From the NCBI GenBank assembly GCA_026003215.1, contig BPGV01000001.1, positions 2,075,729 to 2,139,728 on the forward strand: 64,000 bases of DNA. The letters run 5' to 3'. The translations under genes and the position numbers were made by a program. The notes below the pieces were generated by a model, which saw nothing but the letters and a program-made list of their open reading frames with translations, did no database searches and was not told the origin of the DNA. Shown one piece after another: positions 8,845-17,144 of this stretch (position 1 is its first letter; each line of letters starts with the position of its first letter). This DNA is from Bacteroidia bacterium. Lineage in GTDB: Bacteria > Bacteroidota > Bacteroidia > SpSt-205.

Positions 8845-9795
8845 GTGGAGGATAAACCACTGTATTTTCCTCCTTTTGATAGGGAGCTGGCTTATAGATT
8901 TTTATATCTGACAAGGTGCCCCATGTGTGATAACCCTTTTCCAAAAGGCAATAAAATCTTGGGACATAGATTGAATACTTCGCAAGGGTTCAGGCCAGCC
9001 CGTAAAGTAGGGATTACTACCGCTATTTTTCAGTGTAAGGGATGTGGCCTTATAGGGTGTACGCCTCTACCGATACCTTCATCGGTCGGAGCCCATTACG
9101 ACATAGATCCACAAACTTACTGGCAGGATCCTGCATTTTTTGACATTCCTGCAGGCTTTTTTGCCCGAGAGATAGATATTGCCAAAGCGCTGTTAGGGGG
9201 GGATGTAGTTGGAAAGAGAGCTTTGGATATTGGCAGTGGTATTGGCAAAAATATCTATGTACTTTCCCAAGCTGGTTTTGATGTGTATGGCATAGAGCCT
9301 TCCAAAACTTTCAGAGATAAGGCCGTAGAACTCCAGTATGCTCAGCCGGATAGGCTTATTTTAGCCTCTTTAGAAGAGGCGGAGTTTCCTGAGGCTTTCT
9401 TTGATTTTATTACTTTCTCCGCTGTGTTAGAGCATTTATACTCGCCGGATTATGCTTTACGGAAGGCGCTGCGTTGGCTGCGCCCCGGAGGTATCTTGCA
9501 TGTAGAGGTGCCTTCAGCCAAGTGGTTGGTGGCTAAAGTACTTAATCTCTACTACCGGCTTAGGGGCACAGATTATGTAACGCACTGTAGTCCCATGCAT
9601 CCGCCTTTTCATTTGTGGGAGTTTAGTGTGGAAAGCTTCAAGAAGCATGGCGAGAAGGTGGGATATATTGTGGAAAAAGTAGAATACCTGCCTGGCGAGG
9701 TAAGGCCGCTTCGTCCCCTCATAAGGCTATTGCGCCCTATGATGAAGCTCACGCATGCCGATATGCAACTGGTGGTGTGGCTCCGTCGCCGGTAA
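8845..9795 (+). CDS. Class I SAM-dependent methyltransferase with N-terminal Cys motifs
   Basis: A 316-residue protein. The N-terminal 70 residues contain two CxxC pairs (CPMC and CKGC), a likely zinc site of the kind found in sugar or natural-product methyltransferases. A Methyltransf_23-type Rossmann domain follows, with SAM motif I ALDIGSGIGKN near residues 125-135, the acidic end of strand 2 in GIEPSK, and the later ITFSAVLEHLYSP. The C-terminal 90 residues are basic and unassigned. The substrate is unknown; a lipid, a glycan or an O-antigen sugar are possibilities. The gene stands alone with its own box and looks more A/T-rich than its neighbours. Confidence 0.8.
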   Translation: MEDKPLYFPPFDRELAYRFLYLTRCPMCDNPFPKGNKILGHRLNTSQGFRPARKVGITTAIFQCKGCGLIGCTPLPIPSSVGAHYDIDPQTYWQDPAFFDIPAGFFAREIDIAKALLGGDVVGKRALDIGSGIGKNIYVLSQAGFDVYGIEPSKTFRDKAVELQYAQPDRLILASLEEAEFPEAFFDFITFSAVLEHLYSPDYALRKALRWLRPGGILHVEVPSAKWLVAKVLNLYYRLRGTDYVTHCSPMHPPFHLWEFSVESFKKHGEKVGYIVEKVEYLPGEVRPLRPLIRLLRPMMKLTHADMQLVVWLRRR

Positions 9796-9895
9796 GGCCC
9801 CATCGCAGGGGAACTGTGCCGTCCCACTCCCCGCGTACGATCTTTTAGCTGTTGCGCAGCCCTTGATTTTTTACCGAGTCTTAACACTGTAGGCG

Positions 9896-9903
9896 TACCT
9901 TTG
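9896..9903 (+). promoter_or_regulatory. -7 box TACCTTTG for the T9SS type A protein
   Basis: Exact TAnnTTTG match; 6 nt before ATG 9910. The 9796-9895 spacer, one of the two longest in the window, otherwise shows only a short CCCC/GGGG stem near 9799-9814. Confidence 0.7.
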
Positions 9904-9909
9904 TAATAG

Positions 9910-11118
9910 ATGATACGGCTGATACTCGTAGGCTTGCTTTGGGGGGTCTTCCTGCCGGCGCAGTGCCCTTACGTACGGTATATCCTCTTTGACGCCTGCC
10001 CAGGGGGGGGTAACGAAGGAAATGACGAACACCTCATATTTTGGTCGGGCAGTGGGTTCAATACGGATCAGCTTCGGATAGGCTTCCCTAACTCCGCCAC
10101 CACAGTATGGTGCAATAGCGGCTGTGGCACAAATACGCTATCTCAATGTAATACTACGCTCATAAATAGCTGGAATACCACCTGTGGTAGTACGGTCTTT
10201 CAGTGCGCAGGGGCCAATACCAATATTCCCGCCAATAGTTGGGTAATCTTATTTACAGGGTACAGTAATGCTTCTCCGCCTCCTTCACCTACCAACTTCT
10301 GTGGGTTAGGCACAGTGTATGTTTTATTTGCAAATAATACCAATACGGGTGGGCGTTATCTAAATAACCCTACTAACGCGGAGAATCGGGCTACCCGTGT
10401 AGCTTTTACCAGCATGCCCGCCTGTTCCATGACCGTGAACTACCGAAACATCACGGGTAGCGCTGCCCAGGATGGCAACTATCTCCTGATAGATCCGTCG
10501 GTATGTATTGGCAAGACGGAAGGCCAAAACAATGTTACTCCCTCTACTTCTGCTTGTTATTATGCTGGGTCTAATGGGGAAAATGGGGTAAGCTTAGGCA
10601 ACTCTTCTAACTGTGCGCTACCGCCTGTTTCCGTTTTGCCCATTTTGTGGGCGTATGTGCGGGTAGAGGGAAACTGGCTTACTTGGCAGGCGACAGGTGT
10701 CGGTGGGGATGAAGAGGCCCGGCTTACACTATGGTATAGGCCAGAAGAGGGCGGTGCCTGGGGGCAGCTGGCAGAGCGCTTGCCGCTGATAGGACAGTAT
10801 CCTCTTTCTCTACCTGGGGCGTATCAGCTCCGGGCGCAGCTTAGGGGAGGGGGGGAGAGCTACAGCCCCTCCGTACTCTACCTGCCGGCCGGACAGCCTA
10901 TCCTGTACCCTAATCCTGCCGCCGGCGGGCCTTACCTCGCTTATCCTGAAGCCGTGGCCCAAGCCGAAGTGTATACCCTCCACGGCCAGCTTGTAAAATC
11001 TCTTCCGGCGCCTTTGCACCGAGAAAGCCTCCGAGGACTGGCACCGGGCCTCTATGTCGTGCGCCTTTTCTTGCATGAGGGCGCCTTGCTCTCGGTGCGT
11101 CTCTGGGTGACGGAGTAA
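9910..11118 (+). CDS. Secreted protein with T9SS type A sorting domain
   Basis: A 402-residue exported protein. A hydrophobic signal peptide covers about residues 1-18 (ends near PAQC). The N-terminal half is Cys-, Asn- and Thr-rich with an ILFDACPGGGNEGNDE motif, like the lamin-tail-like domains of secreted Bacteroidota proteins. After a linker comes a beta-sandwich-like segment, then a C-terminal sorting domain of about 75 residues: YPNPAAG, an AEVYTLHGQLV strand and GLAPGLYVVRL. This domain directs passage through the type IX secretion system to the cell surface. An 8-G run (10003-10010) lies in the Gly triplet and is in frame. The specific function is unknown. Confidence 0.82.
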   Translation: MIRLILVGLLWGVFLPAQCPYVRYILFDACPGGGNEGNDEHLIFWSGSGFNTDQLRIGFPNSATTVWCNSGCGTNTLSQCNTTLINSWNTTCGSTVFQCAGANTNIPANSWVILFTGYSNASPPPSPTNFCGLGTVYVLFANNTNTGGRYLNNPTNAENRATRVAFTSMPACSMTVNYRNITGSAAQDGNYLLIDPSVCIGKTEGQNNVTPSTSACYYAGSNGENGVSLGNSSNCALPPVSVLPILWAYVRVEGNWLTWQATGVGGDEEARLTLWYRPEEGGAWGQLAERLPLIGQYPLSLPGAYQLRAQLRGGGESYSPSVLYLPAGQPILYPNPAAGGPYLAYPEAVAQAEVYTLHGQLVKSLPAPLHRESLRGLAPGLYVVRLFLHEGALLSVRLWVTE

Positions 11119-11135
11119 TCAGCAGGGCTTTTGTG

Positions 11136-11143
11136 CATTTTTG
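11136..11143 (+). promoter_or_regulatory. -7 box-like CATTTTTG for the SirB1-type gene
   Basis: Matches TAnnTTTG except C for the first T; 4 nt before GTG 11148. Confidence 0.5.
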
Positions 11144-11147
11144 CGGG

Positions 11148-12014
11148 GTGGAGCTTTCTGAGATACAGGCCCTGCTCCGCCTCATAGAAGACCCCGATCC
11201 GGTGGTGCAAGAACATATAGAAACCGTCTTCCGTCAAGCCGGCAAATCGGCTATTCCCCTGTTAGAACAATATTGGCTACAAAATCCGGACCCGGTCGTC
11301 CAACGCCGGATAGAAGAGCTCCTGGAGCTTATTCAACTGGATATTGTGGGCCAAGCGTTGTACGAATGGCGCATGGATCCCGCTCAACCGCTATTTCCCG
11401 CTTTATTGCTGGTGGCTCACCTTAGATATCCTGCTTTGGACTTTGCCAAATATACTAATGCCTTTCGACGGCTGGTGCATACAACTTGGTTGGTTTTGCC
11501 GTCTTCAAGCGATCCTTTCGAAAAGCTCCTTACGCTCAATCGGCAGCTTTTTGTGCAGGAGCGCTTCCAACCTGAGCATATTCGCCCGTATCAGTCGCGT
11601 TATTTTTTTGTCAATGAGGTCTTGGACACCCGACGCGGAAACTCCTTTTCCTTAGGTGTGCTGTACTACCTCGTAGCGGCTGAGCTGGACTTAGAAGTGA
11701 GCCTTATCGCTATCGGCAATCGGTACCTGGTACGGTATTTTGATGGGACCGTGCATTTTTATATAGACCCCTATCACCGTGGGATTTTTTGGCTTCCTGA
11801 CCAGCTTAAGGAAATCTTACGAAAAGCTAATCTCTCGGATAACCTTGCGCATTATCGGCCGCTATCCCCACCATATATTATTTTGCGCAATATCGAGCAC
11901 TTAGAGGCGGCCTATGCCCGCGAGGGGGCAACCGAGAAAAAAGCGTTGTATGTTGCGCTTCGGGAACGGATAGCTATTCAGCGGGAGGGCGGCGGGACGC
12001 TATCAGGCGCATAA
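11148..12014 (+). CDS. SirB1/transglutaminase-like protein
   Basis: A 288-residue cytoplasmic protein. The N-terminal 70 residues look like short alpha-helical (HEAT-like) repeats (LLRLIEDPDPVVQEHI, then EQYWLQNPDPVVQRRI). The core matches the SirB1 N-terminal transglutaminase-like family: FFVNEVLDTRRGNSFSLGV near residues 155-175, then a His and Asp in VHFYIDPYHRG. The usual nucleophilic Cys is not evident, as in many SirB1 proteins. GTG 11148 is chosen over 11133 from box geometry. Its 3' end overlaps the convergent purB gene by 37 bases. The biochemical role of the family is not established. Confidence 0.78.
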   Translation: MELSEIQALLRLIEDPDPVVQEHIETVFRQAGKSAIPLLEQYWLQNPDPVVQRRIEELLELIQLDIVGQALYEWRMDPAQPLFPALLLVAHLRYPALDFAKYTNAFRRLVHTTWLVLPSSSDPFEKLLTLNRQLFVQERFQPEHIRPYQSRYFFVNEVLDTRRGNSFSLGVLYYLVAAELDLEVSLIAIGNRYLVRYFDGTVHFYIDPYHRGIFWLPDQLKEILRKANLSDNLAHYRPLSPPYIILRNIEHLEAAYAREGATEKKALYVALRERIAIQREGGGTLSGA

Positions 12015-13291
12015 CCTACATATGCTTGCGGGGGCAAAGGCGGCGTGAAGGTTCCCGCAGCTAAGGCCTGTAGGGCTTCTTCGTAGCCCTCGGTGTGGCC
12101 GTCTTTTCGGCGGAGGATTTGCCAGGCTTCGGCCAGCACCTCGGGATGTGCGGTCAAATCTGCTTGGAGGGCAGCAGGTACGACCTCGACGGTGTTGAGG
12201 CCTTCGTGTAAGGCTTTGACTCCAATCAGCCCATGCCCTAAGGCCATGCCGAGATTCCGAAGGATAGTGGAGTCGGAAAGGTCCCGCTGGAGGCGGGAAA
12301 TAGGCAGCTTGTCGGTAAAGAAAGCCCACAGCGCATTGGAGAGGCGGAGGTTTCCTTCGGCCAGCTCAAATAAGATGGGATTGGACTTATGGGGCATGGT
12401 AGAGGAACCTATTTGGCCTTCGGCGCGGCGAATGCGTAGATACCCTCGGTGGGCATACAGCCATACATCTTGGGCCAGGTCTATGAGGATGGTTTGGAGG
12501 CGGCGGAGGCTGTCCCAGAGTTCGGCCCAGCGTTCGTAGGGGGCGATCTGGGTGGTGCAGGGGAATCGCCGCAGCCCTAACTGTTCCGCCAGTCGGTCAA
12601 AAAAACTCGGCCAATCCACTTCTGGAAAGGCCAAGCGGTGGGCGTTTAGGTTTCCGACGGCACCGCCTAACTTGGCCCAAAAAGGCACGCGCCGCAGCAC
12701 TTCTATCTCGGCCTGCAGGCGCACTACATACACATACAGCTCTTTGCCTAAGGTGGTGGGAGAAGCCGGCTGGCCGTGCGTAAAGGCCAGCATAGGAATC
12801 TCGCGCCAAGCATAGGCATGCTCATGCAGCCGCTGGAGAAGCCCTTCTACCGCCGGCAGAAACACCTGCTGGAGGGCATCACGCATCATCAAAGGTTGAG
12901 CTGTGTTATTGACATCCTGAGAAGTCAGCCCGAAGTGGATGAAACTTAGCGCAGACTGCCATTCTGGTGGAAGGAGGGCGCTCCACTTGTGGCGGAGGTA
13001 GTATTCGAGGGCTTTTACATCATGGCGGGTGCGGCTTTCTATGGCGCGGATTTCCGACAGGTGTTCTTCGGTAAAAGGGGTAAAAGTATTTTTGAGAACA
13101 GGTAGAAGCTCCTTTGGGAAGTTTTGTAGGGGTGTGAGCGGGAGTTTTACGAGAGTTTCAAAGTAAGCATATTCTACTTGGAGGCGGTAAAAGAAAAAAG
13201 CGGCTTCACTGAGGAAAGGGCGTAAAGCCTCGGTGTAAGAAAGATAACGGCCATCTATGGGAGAGAGGGCCCACAGGGGAGAGGCAGTCAT
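11978..13291 (-). CDS. purB: Adenylosuccinate lyase
   Basis: Catalyses two fumarate-releasing steps in purine synthesis: SAICAR to AICAR, and adenylosuccinate to AMP. It has 437 residues. The fumarase/aspartase superfamily signature GSSTMPHKSNPI is present near residues 283-294, and the N-terminal substrate-binding WALSPIDGRY matches PurB. It is the last gene of an operon after the NYN-like gene and fabI, 35 bases behind fabI. The 3' end overlaps the convergent SirB1-type gene, so read-through from either side would give antisense RNA. Confidence 0.93.
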   Translation of the reverse strand: MTASPLWALSPIDGRYLSYTEALRPFLSEAAFFFYRLQVEYAYFETLVKLPLTPLQNFPKELLPVLKNTFTPFTEEHLSEIRAIESRTRHDVKALEYYLRHKWSALLPPEWQSALSFIHFGLTSQDVNNTAQPLMMRDALQQVFLPAVEGLLQRLHEHAYAWREIPMLAFTHGQPASPTTLGKELYVYVVRLQAEIEVLRRVPFWAKLGGAVGNLNAHRLAFPEVDWPSFFDRLAEQLGLRRFPCTTQIAPYERWAELWDSLRRLQTILIDLAQDVWLYAHRGYLRIRRAEGQIGSSTMPHKSNPILFELAEGNLRLSNALWAFFTDKLPISRLQRDLSDSTILRNLGMALGHGLIGVKALHEGLNTVEVVPAALQADLTAHPEVLAEAWQILRRKDGHTEGYEEALQALAAGTFTPPLPPQAYVGYAPDSVPPPSR

Positions 13292-13326
13292 AAGTAGCGG
13301 CAGTGAGGCCAGCCGTTTAGACGGGG

Positions 13327-14124
13327 CTATAGTAAGTCTTCGGAGATGCCCATTGCCGAGAAGCCGCCATCATGGTAAAGTGTCTGCAGGGTGATACTGC
13401 GGGTGAGGTCAGAGAAAAGGGCTACGACAAAATCTGCGCAGGCTTCGGCGGAGGCGTTGCCTAAGGGGCTCATTTTGTGGGCGTAGTCATACATTTTGTC
13501 AAAGCCGGCGATGCCAGTGCCTGCGGTGGTGGGGGTGGGCGACTGAGAGACAATATTGACTCGGGCGCCCAGCTCCTTCCCGAGGAAGTAGCCAAACATA
13601 CGGGCAATAGATTCCAGGAGGGCTTTGGCATCCGACATATCGCCGTATTTGGGGAAGACGCGCTGGGCCGCTATGTAGCTTAGCGCCACGATAGAAGCCC
13701 CGCGCGCAAAGGCCCCTTTCTTACGCCCTACTTGCAGAAGCTTATGAAAGGAGATGGCAGAGACATCTAAGGTTTTGAAGTAAAACTCATAATCTATTTC
13801 GGGGTAAGCCTTGCCCTTGCGGACGTTGGGGGACATGCCTACCGAGTGGAGGAGGAAGTCTATTGGGCGCCCTGTATGGCGGAGGGTTTCGTCGTACAGG
13901 CGTTCAATATCGCTAAGCTGCGTAAGGTCTGCGGGGATGAGTGGGGCCGAGAGGGACTCGGCCAGTTCTTTGGGCTTGCCCAAGCGAAGGGCCACCGGGG
14001 CGTTAGTCATGATAACGTGGGCACCTTCTTCGTGGGCTCGGCGCGCTACATGCCAAGCGATAGATTTTTCATCTAAGGCCCCCGTAATAATCCCACATTT
14101 ACCTTTGAGTAATCCGTACGCCAT
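13327..14124 (-). CDS. fabI: Enoyl-[acyl-carrier-protein] reductase (NADH)
   Basis: Last reductive step of each fatty-acid elongation cycle, reducing trans-2-enoyl-ACP. It has 265 residues, the normal FabI length. The SDR fold starts with GLLKGKCGIITGALDEKSI, the FabI form of the nucleotide loop. The catalytic Tyr and Lys are in KYGDMSDAKA near residues 166-175. The start is 3 bases after the stop of the NYN-like gene, so they are co-transcribed. FabI is the target of triclosan-type inhibitors in other bacteria. Substrate preference cannot be read here. Confidence 0.93.
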   Translation of the reverse strand: MAYGLLKGKCGIITGALDEKSIAWHVARRAHEEGAHVIMTNAPVALRLGKPKELAESLSAPLIPADLTQLSDIERLYDETLRHTGRPIDFLLHSVGMSPNVRKGKAYPEIDYEFYFKTLDVSAISFHKLLQVGRKKGAFARGASIVALSYIAAQRVFPKYGDMSDAKALLESIARMFGYFLGKELGARVNIVSQSPTPTTAGTGIAGFDKMYDYAHKMSPLGNASAEACADFVVALFSDLTRSITLQTLYHDGGFSAMGISEDLL

Positions 14125-14127
14125 AGC

Positions 14128-14940
14128 TTATGTAACAGGAAGGAAAGTACCGTCTTCTTGCTTGCGTAAGATACCGCGTTTGACTAACTGCTCTAAAAAG
14201 TAGGTTAGGCTTCCACTGGGCACTTGTTTTTTTATCCGAATGCCTGCATCCATGAGCATTTTTTTGATATCTTCCCGAGTTAGAGAGGTGTTTTCAGGTT
14301 GATTTTTGAGGATTTTTTGGATAAGCTCATATATGTAGATGGACTTATTTTGGGTTTTTTGTGTAGAAGAGCCTTTTTTAGAAGGGGATTTTGAGGTGGC
14401 AAGCGTTTGGGAAGGGGTTTTAGCTGGGCTTTTTACTGGAGTTTGGCGGGAAGGGCCTCGCTCAGGGGGCGCTGACGTTTTGGCGGGCTGGGAGGTGGAG
14501 GAGTCAGAAGTCGTTTTGGGCGTGGGCAGACTGGGAGGCGTAGCAGCTGATGATTCTACCCGATAATCCTCTGCTAATATGTGGGTGCAGGCAAAGTCCC
14601 TTTCTCGGAGAAACTGTACCAAGCCTTCCCAAATAGGATGGTGGCCGCCGATAAGGAGTATTTTTCGGTACCGTTCTCGGCGTCGTCCCAGCTCGAAGCA
14701 CACCCGCTTTAGGAGATACAGATGCAGATCTTCTTCGTACCGGGGGGTTACAATATTATGGGCGGAAAAGTCGCGCCTCAGCTGAAAAGAATGGTGAATG
14801 CGTTCTCGGTAAAAGAACCATATTTCTAAGCGCTTTTCTTTTTCTAAGAAGGAGAAATCGTAGTGTTTATTTTCTCTCAGGGCATCGCCATCTATGACCA
14901 CGAGGGTGCGTTTCTTTTTGCTTTTTTTCTCGCTTTCCAT
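14128..14940 (-). CDS. NYN/PIN-like protein with low-complexity linker and C-terminal winged-helix-like domain
   Basis: A 270-residue protein of uncertain function. Residues 1-130 look like a NYN/PIN nuclease fold: first strand LVVIDGDAL, later strand ILLIGGHHPIWEGLVQFLRE. The usual SGDxDF motif is replaced by GGHHPI, so catalysis may be lost or altered. Residues 130-200 are a Ser/Thr/Pro/Lys-rich linker. The last 70 residues (YIYELIQKILKN to the end) look like an OST-HTH/LOTUS-type winged helix, a pairing known in NYN proteins that act on RNA. It is the first gene of the fabI-purB operon. Its -7 box contains the stop codon of era. Confidence 0.65.
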   Translation of the reverse strand: MESEKKSKKKRTLVVIDGDALRENKHYDFSFLEKEKRLEIWFFYRERIHHSFQLRRDFSAHNIVTPRYEEDLHLYLLKRVCFELGRRRERYRKILLIGGHHPIWEGLVQFLRERDFACTHILAEDYRVESSAATPPSLPTPKTTSDSSTSQPAKTSAPPERGPSRQTPVKSPAKTPSQTLATSKSPSKKGSSTQKTQNKSIYIYELIQKILKNQPENTSLTREDIKKMLMDAGIRIKKQVPSGSLTYFLEQLVKRGILRKQEDGTFLPVT

Positions 14941-14948
14941 AGGTAGGA

Positions 14949-14956
14949 CAAAGTTA
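14949..14956 (-). promoter_or_regulatory. -7 box TAACTTTG for the NYN-fabI-purB operon
   Basis: Exact TAnnTTTG match; 8 nt before ATG 14940. The first three bases are the TAA stop codon of era. Confidence 0.65.
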
Positions 14957-15841
14957 CGGAAGTTGATAGCCTAAGCTATGGAGGCGGCGCTGGGAATGGC
15001 GCCATGCGGGCGCTACCTTCACATATAGCTCTAAAAAGACGGACTTCCCTAAGAACTGTTCTATTTCTTTGCGGGCTTCCATGCCTATTTTTTTAATCAT
15101 TTGGCCTTTAGTACCGATGATCATGGGTTTGTGGCTTTCTTTTTCTACATAGATGGTAGCGGCGATATAGTCTTTTTCGGGGCTTTCGCGGTAGGTGGTG
15201 ATTTCCACTTCGGTGCCGTAGGGGAGCTCCTCATGGAGGTGCTGGTAGAGTTTTTCTCGTAGGATTTCTGCTACGAAAAAGCGGGTAGGGAGGGTAGTGA
15301 GCTCCTCAGGGGGGTATAAGAAGGGGCTCTTCGGGAGCAGCTGGGCGATCGCTTCTAAGAGCGGCTCGAGGGGTTGGTCGGTAGAGACATCTATGAGGGC
15401 TTTTAGGGGGAAAGGGCTAAGGTCGCTGCGCCATAGAGCTATCCGTGTAGATCGTTCCGTGGGCGGGAGTAGGTCTAAATGAGTTAGCGCGCCAATCAAA
15501 GTAGCGCAGCCTTCTAAAAATGTCTGTATGGCTTCGGGAAAGGCTTCCAGGGGTTTGTGGCCGGGGATGACCCATACCACTACATCGGCTTCTTTGGCGG
15601 TGGTGAGGCTCTGGTGATTGAGGCTGTGATGCCAAACGTTTTTAGGTGCCCCTATCCAGCCTGGGGTATCCACGAAGATGTACTGTACTTCGCCTTTAGT
15701 GAGGATACCGGGTATGCGGAAGCGGGTAGTTTGCGGTTTGGGAGTGATAGCGGCGAGCCGCTCGCCTACCAGGCGATTGAAGAGCGTAGATTTCCCTGCA
15801 TTAGGTGTACCTACCAGGGCTACAAAACCGGCTTTACTCAT
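14954..15841 (-). CDS. era: GTPase Era
   Basis: Ribosome-associated GTPase that assists 16S rRNA and 30S maturation. It has 295 residues. The G1 loop GTPNAGKST lies near residues 11-19, G3 DTPGW near 58-62, and a G4-like position is TH(L)D in ALTHLDLL instead of the usual NKxD. The KH domain follows with KPMIIGTKGQMIKKIG near 235-250, the family's RNA-binding loop. It is the last gene of the ruvX operon; its ATG overlaps the end of tlpA by 8 bases. Confidence 0.93.
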   Translation of the reverse strand: MSKAGFVALVGTPNAGKSTLFNRLVGERLAAITPKPQTTRFRIPGILTKGEVQYIFVDTPGWIGAPKNVWHHSLNHQSLTTAKEADVVVWVIPGHKPLEAFPEAIQTFLEGCATLIGALTHLDLLPPTERSTRIALWRSDLSPFPLKALIDVSTDQPLEPLLEAIAQLLPKSPFLYPPEELTTLPTRFFVAEILREKLYQHLHEELPYGTEVEITTYRESPEKDYIAATIYVEKESHKPMIIGTKGQMIKKIGMEARKEIEQFLGKSVFLELYVKVAPAWRHSQRRLHSLGYQLP

Positions 15842-17144
15842 GGAATATTTCTTTGAGCCTCTGTTCTAAGGAGGGGCCGCGTAAGCCTTTGGCCGCTATT
15901 CGACCTTCTGGATCTACCAATACTGTAAAGGGGATGCCTGAGACCCGGTAGGTTTGAGCACCGGCGCTTTGCCAGCCTTTGAGGTCGCTTACGTGCGTCC
16001 AAGTGAGCTGGTCTTTTTGGATGGCTTGGAGCCAAGCTTCTTTATTGTAATCTAAGCTTACGCCGAAGATTTCAAAGCCTTTGGGGTGGTATTTTTGGTA
16101 TAGGCGTACGACGTTGGGGTTTTCCATGCGGCAGGGGCGACACCAGCTGGCCCAAAAGTCAATAAGAACCCACTTGCCGCGCAGGTCAGAGAGGCGGCGT
16201 ACCTGCCCCTCGGGGTCGGGGAGAGCTATATCGGGGGCCAGTTGGCCTTTACGAAGGGTGCCCTCCGCCGCGAGAAACTGTTCTATTTGAGGCTTGCGGG
16301 GGTCTGCGGGCGCCACTTTAAGAAACGCTTCCGCGGCCATCAGCATGGTCTCTGAGCGCTGGAAGCGCTGGGCTGCATCTAAGAGGGCCATCCATGCGCT
16401 GGGGCGTATGCCCGGTGGTAGGCCTTGAATCCACGCTTGGGCATACGTGTGAAGGCTATCCTCTGGCAAGAGGGCAAGGGCATTCTGCCAGAAAGCTTGA
16501 AAGCGGGTGAAAGTTTCTGGCAGCTGAGCTACATAGGGAAGGTCCCACGGAAGCTTTTCCCAGAAAGCGGTAATGAGCTTTTGCCAAACGGAGGCCGGTT
16601 TATCTTCGGCGGGGGAAAGCGTAGGGCTACGAAAGAGCACAGCATACACGCGCCCCGGGGGATATTCACTTTTTTCGGCCGTTTGGAGCAGGCTGTCAAT
16701 CTGCTTTTGGGCCATAGCTCGGGCCTCAGCTGTGGGTGAGTTCATGGCTTGATAAGCTGTGGTTATCTCTCGACGAAAGCGATACAAAAACGCATTCGTT
16801 GGGCTTTGTTCGTAGGTGTATTTTTGGAAAAGTTCGCTGACTTGGCCGCGTACGAAGGGTTTTTCTTTTTCGGAGAGCCACACCAGGTCGCCTTCTTGGG
16901 CGCTAAAGCCCCACAAGTATATGCCGGGGGTGATTTTCCCTTTGAAGGAAAACTTACCCTCGCTTATGGGGGCAGAAGCGGCTTTTTCCCAGGTGCCGGC
17001 GCTCCATTTAAAAAGATAGACCGAATCTCGGCGCAGGCCCTCAATATCGCCGGAGAAGTAAACGGGTTGGGATTGGCAAGCGCTACCCCAGAGGAGGAGT
17101 AGGTATAGGCTAAAGGTGCGGGATGAGGCGCTTCTCAGGAACAT
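15834..17144 (-). CDS. TlpA-like thioredoxin-fold lipoprotein (DUF4369-like N-terminus)
   Basis: A 436-residue exported thiol-disulfide protein. The N-terminus has a hydrophobic segment ending in GSAC, a plausible lipobox. Residues about 25-120 resemble the DUF4369 beta domain common in Bacteroidota TlpA proteins, then a helical region, then a thioredoxin/AhpC-TSA domain with the active site WCRPC near residue 335 and a cis-Pro in GIPFTVLVDPEGR. It likely reduces periplasmic disulfides, for example in cytochrome maturation (family inference). It overlaps the O-antigen ligase gene upstream by 35 bases and era downstream by 8. Confidence 0.85.
   Translation of the reverse strand: MFLRSASSRTFSLYLLLLWGSACQSQPVYFSGDIEGLRRDSVYLFKWSAGTWEKAASAPISEGKFSFKGKITPGIYLWGFSAQEGDLVWLSEKEKPFVRGQVSELFQKYTYEQSPTNAFLYRFRREITTAYQAMNSPTAEARAMAQKQIDSLLQTAEKSEYPPGRVYAVLFRSPTLSPAEDKPASVWQKLITAFWEKLPWDLPYVAQLPETFTRFQAFWQNALALLPEDSLHTYAQAWIQGLPPGIRPSAWMALLDAAQRFQRSETMLMAAEAFLKVAPADPRKPQIEQFLAAEGTLRKGQLAPDIALPDPEGQVRRLSDLRGKWVLIDFWASWCRPCRMENPNVVRLYQKYHPKGFEIFGVSLDYNKEAWLQAIQKDQLTWTHVSDLKGWQSAGAQTYRVSGIPFTVLVDPEGRIAAKGLRGPSLEQRLKEIFHE

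Noticed and set aside
7276-9795. Restriction-modification island formed by the methyltransferase, rnhA and SAM methyltransferase
   Set aside because: rnhA is a housekeeping RNase HI with full catalytic residues, and the SAM methyltransferase lacks a DNA-methyltransferase motif. Only the small gene and the D12 methyltransferase form a unit.
9796-9895. Small RNA or tRNA in the gap before the T9SS type A gene
   Set aside because: No cloverleaf, and only a 4-bp G/C stem is visible. It may be a normal upstream spacer.
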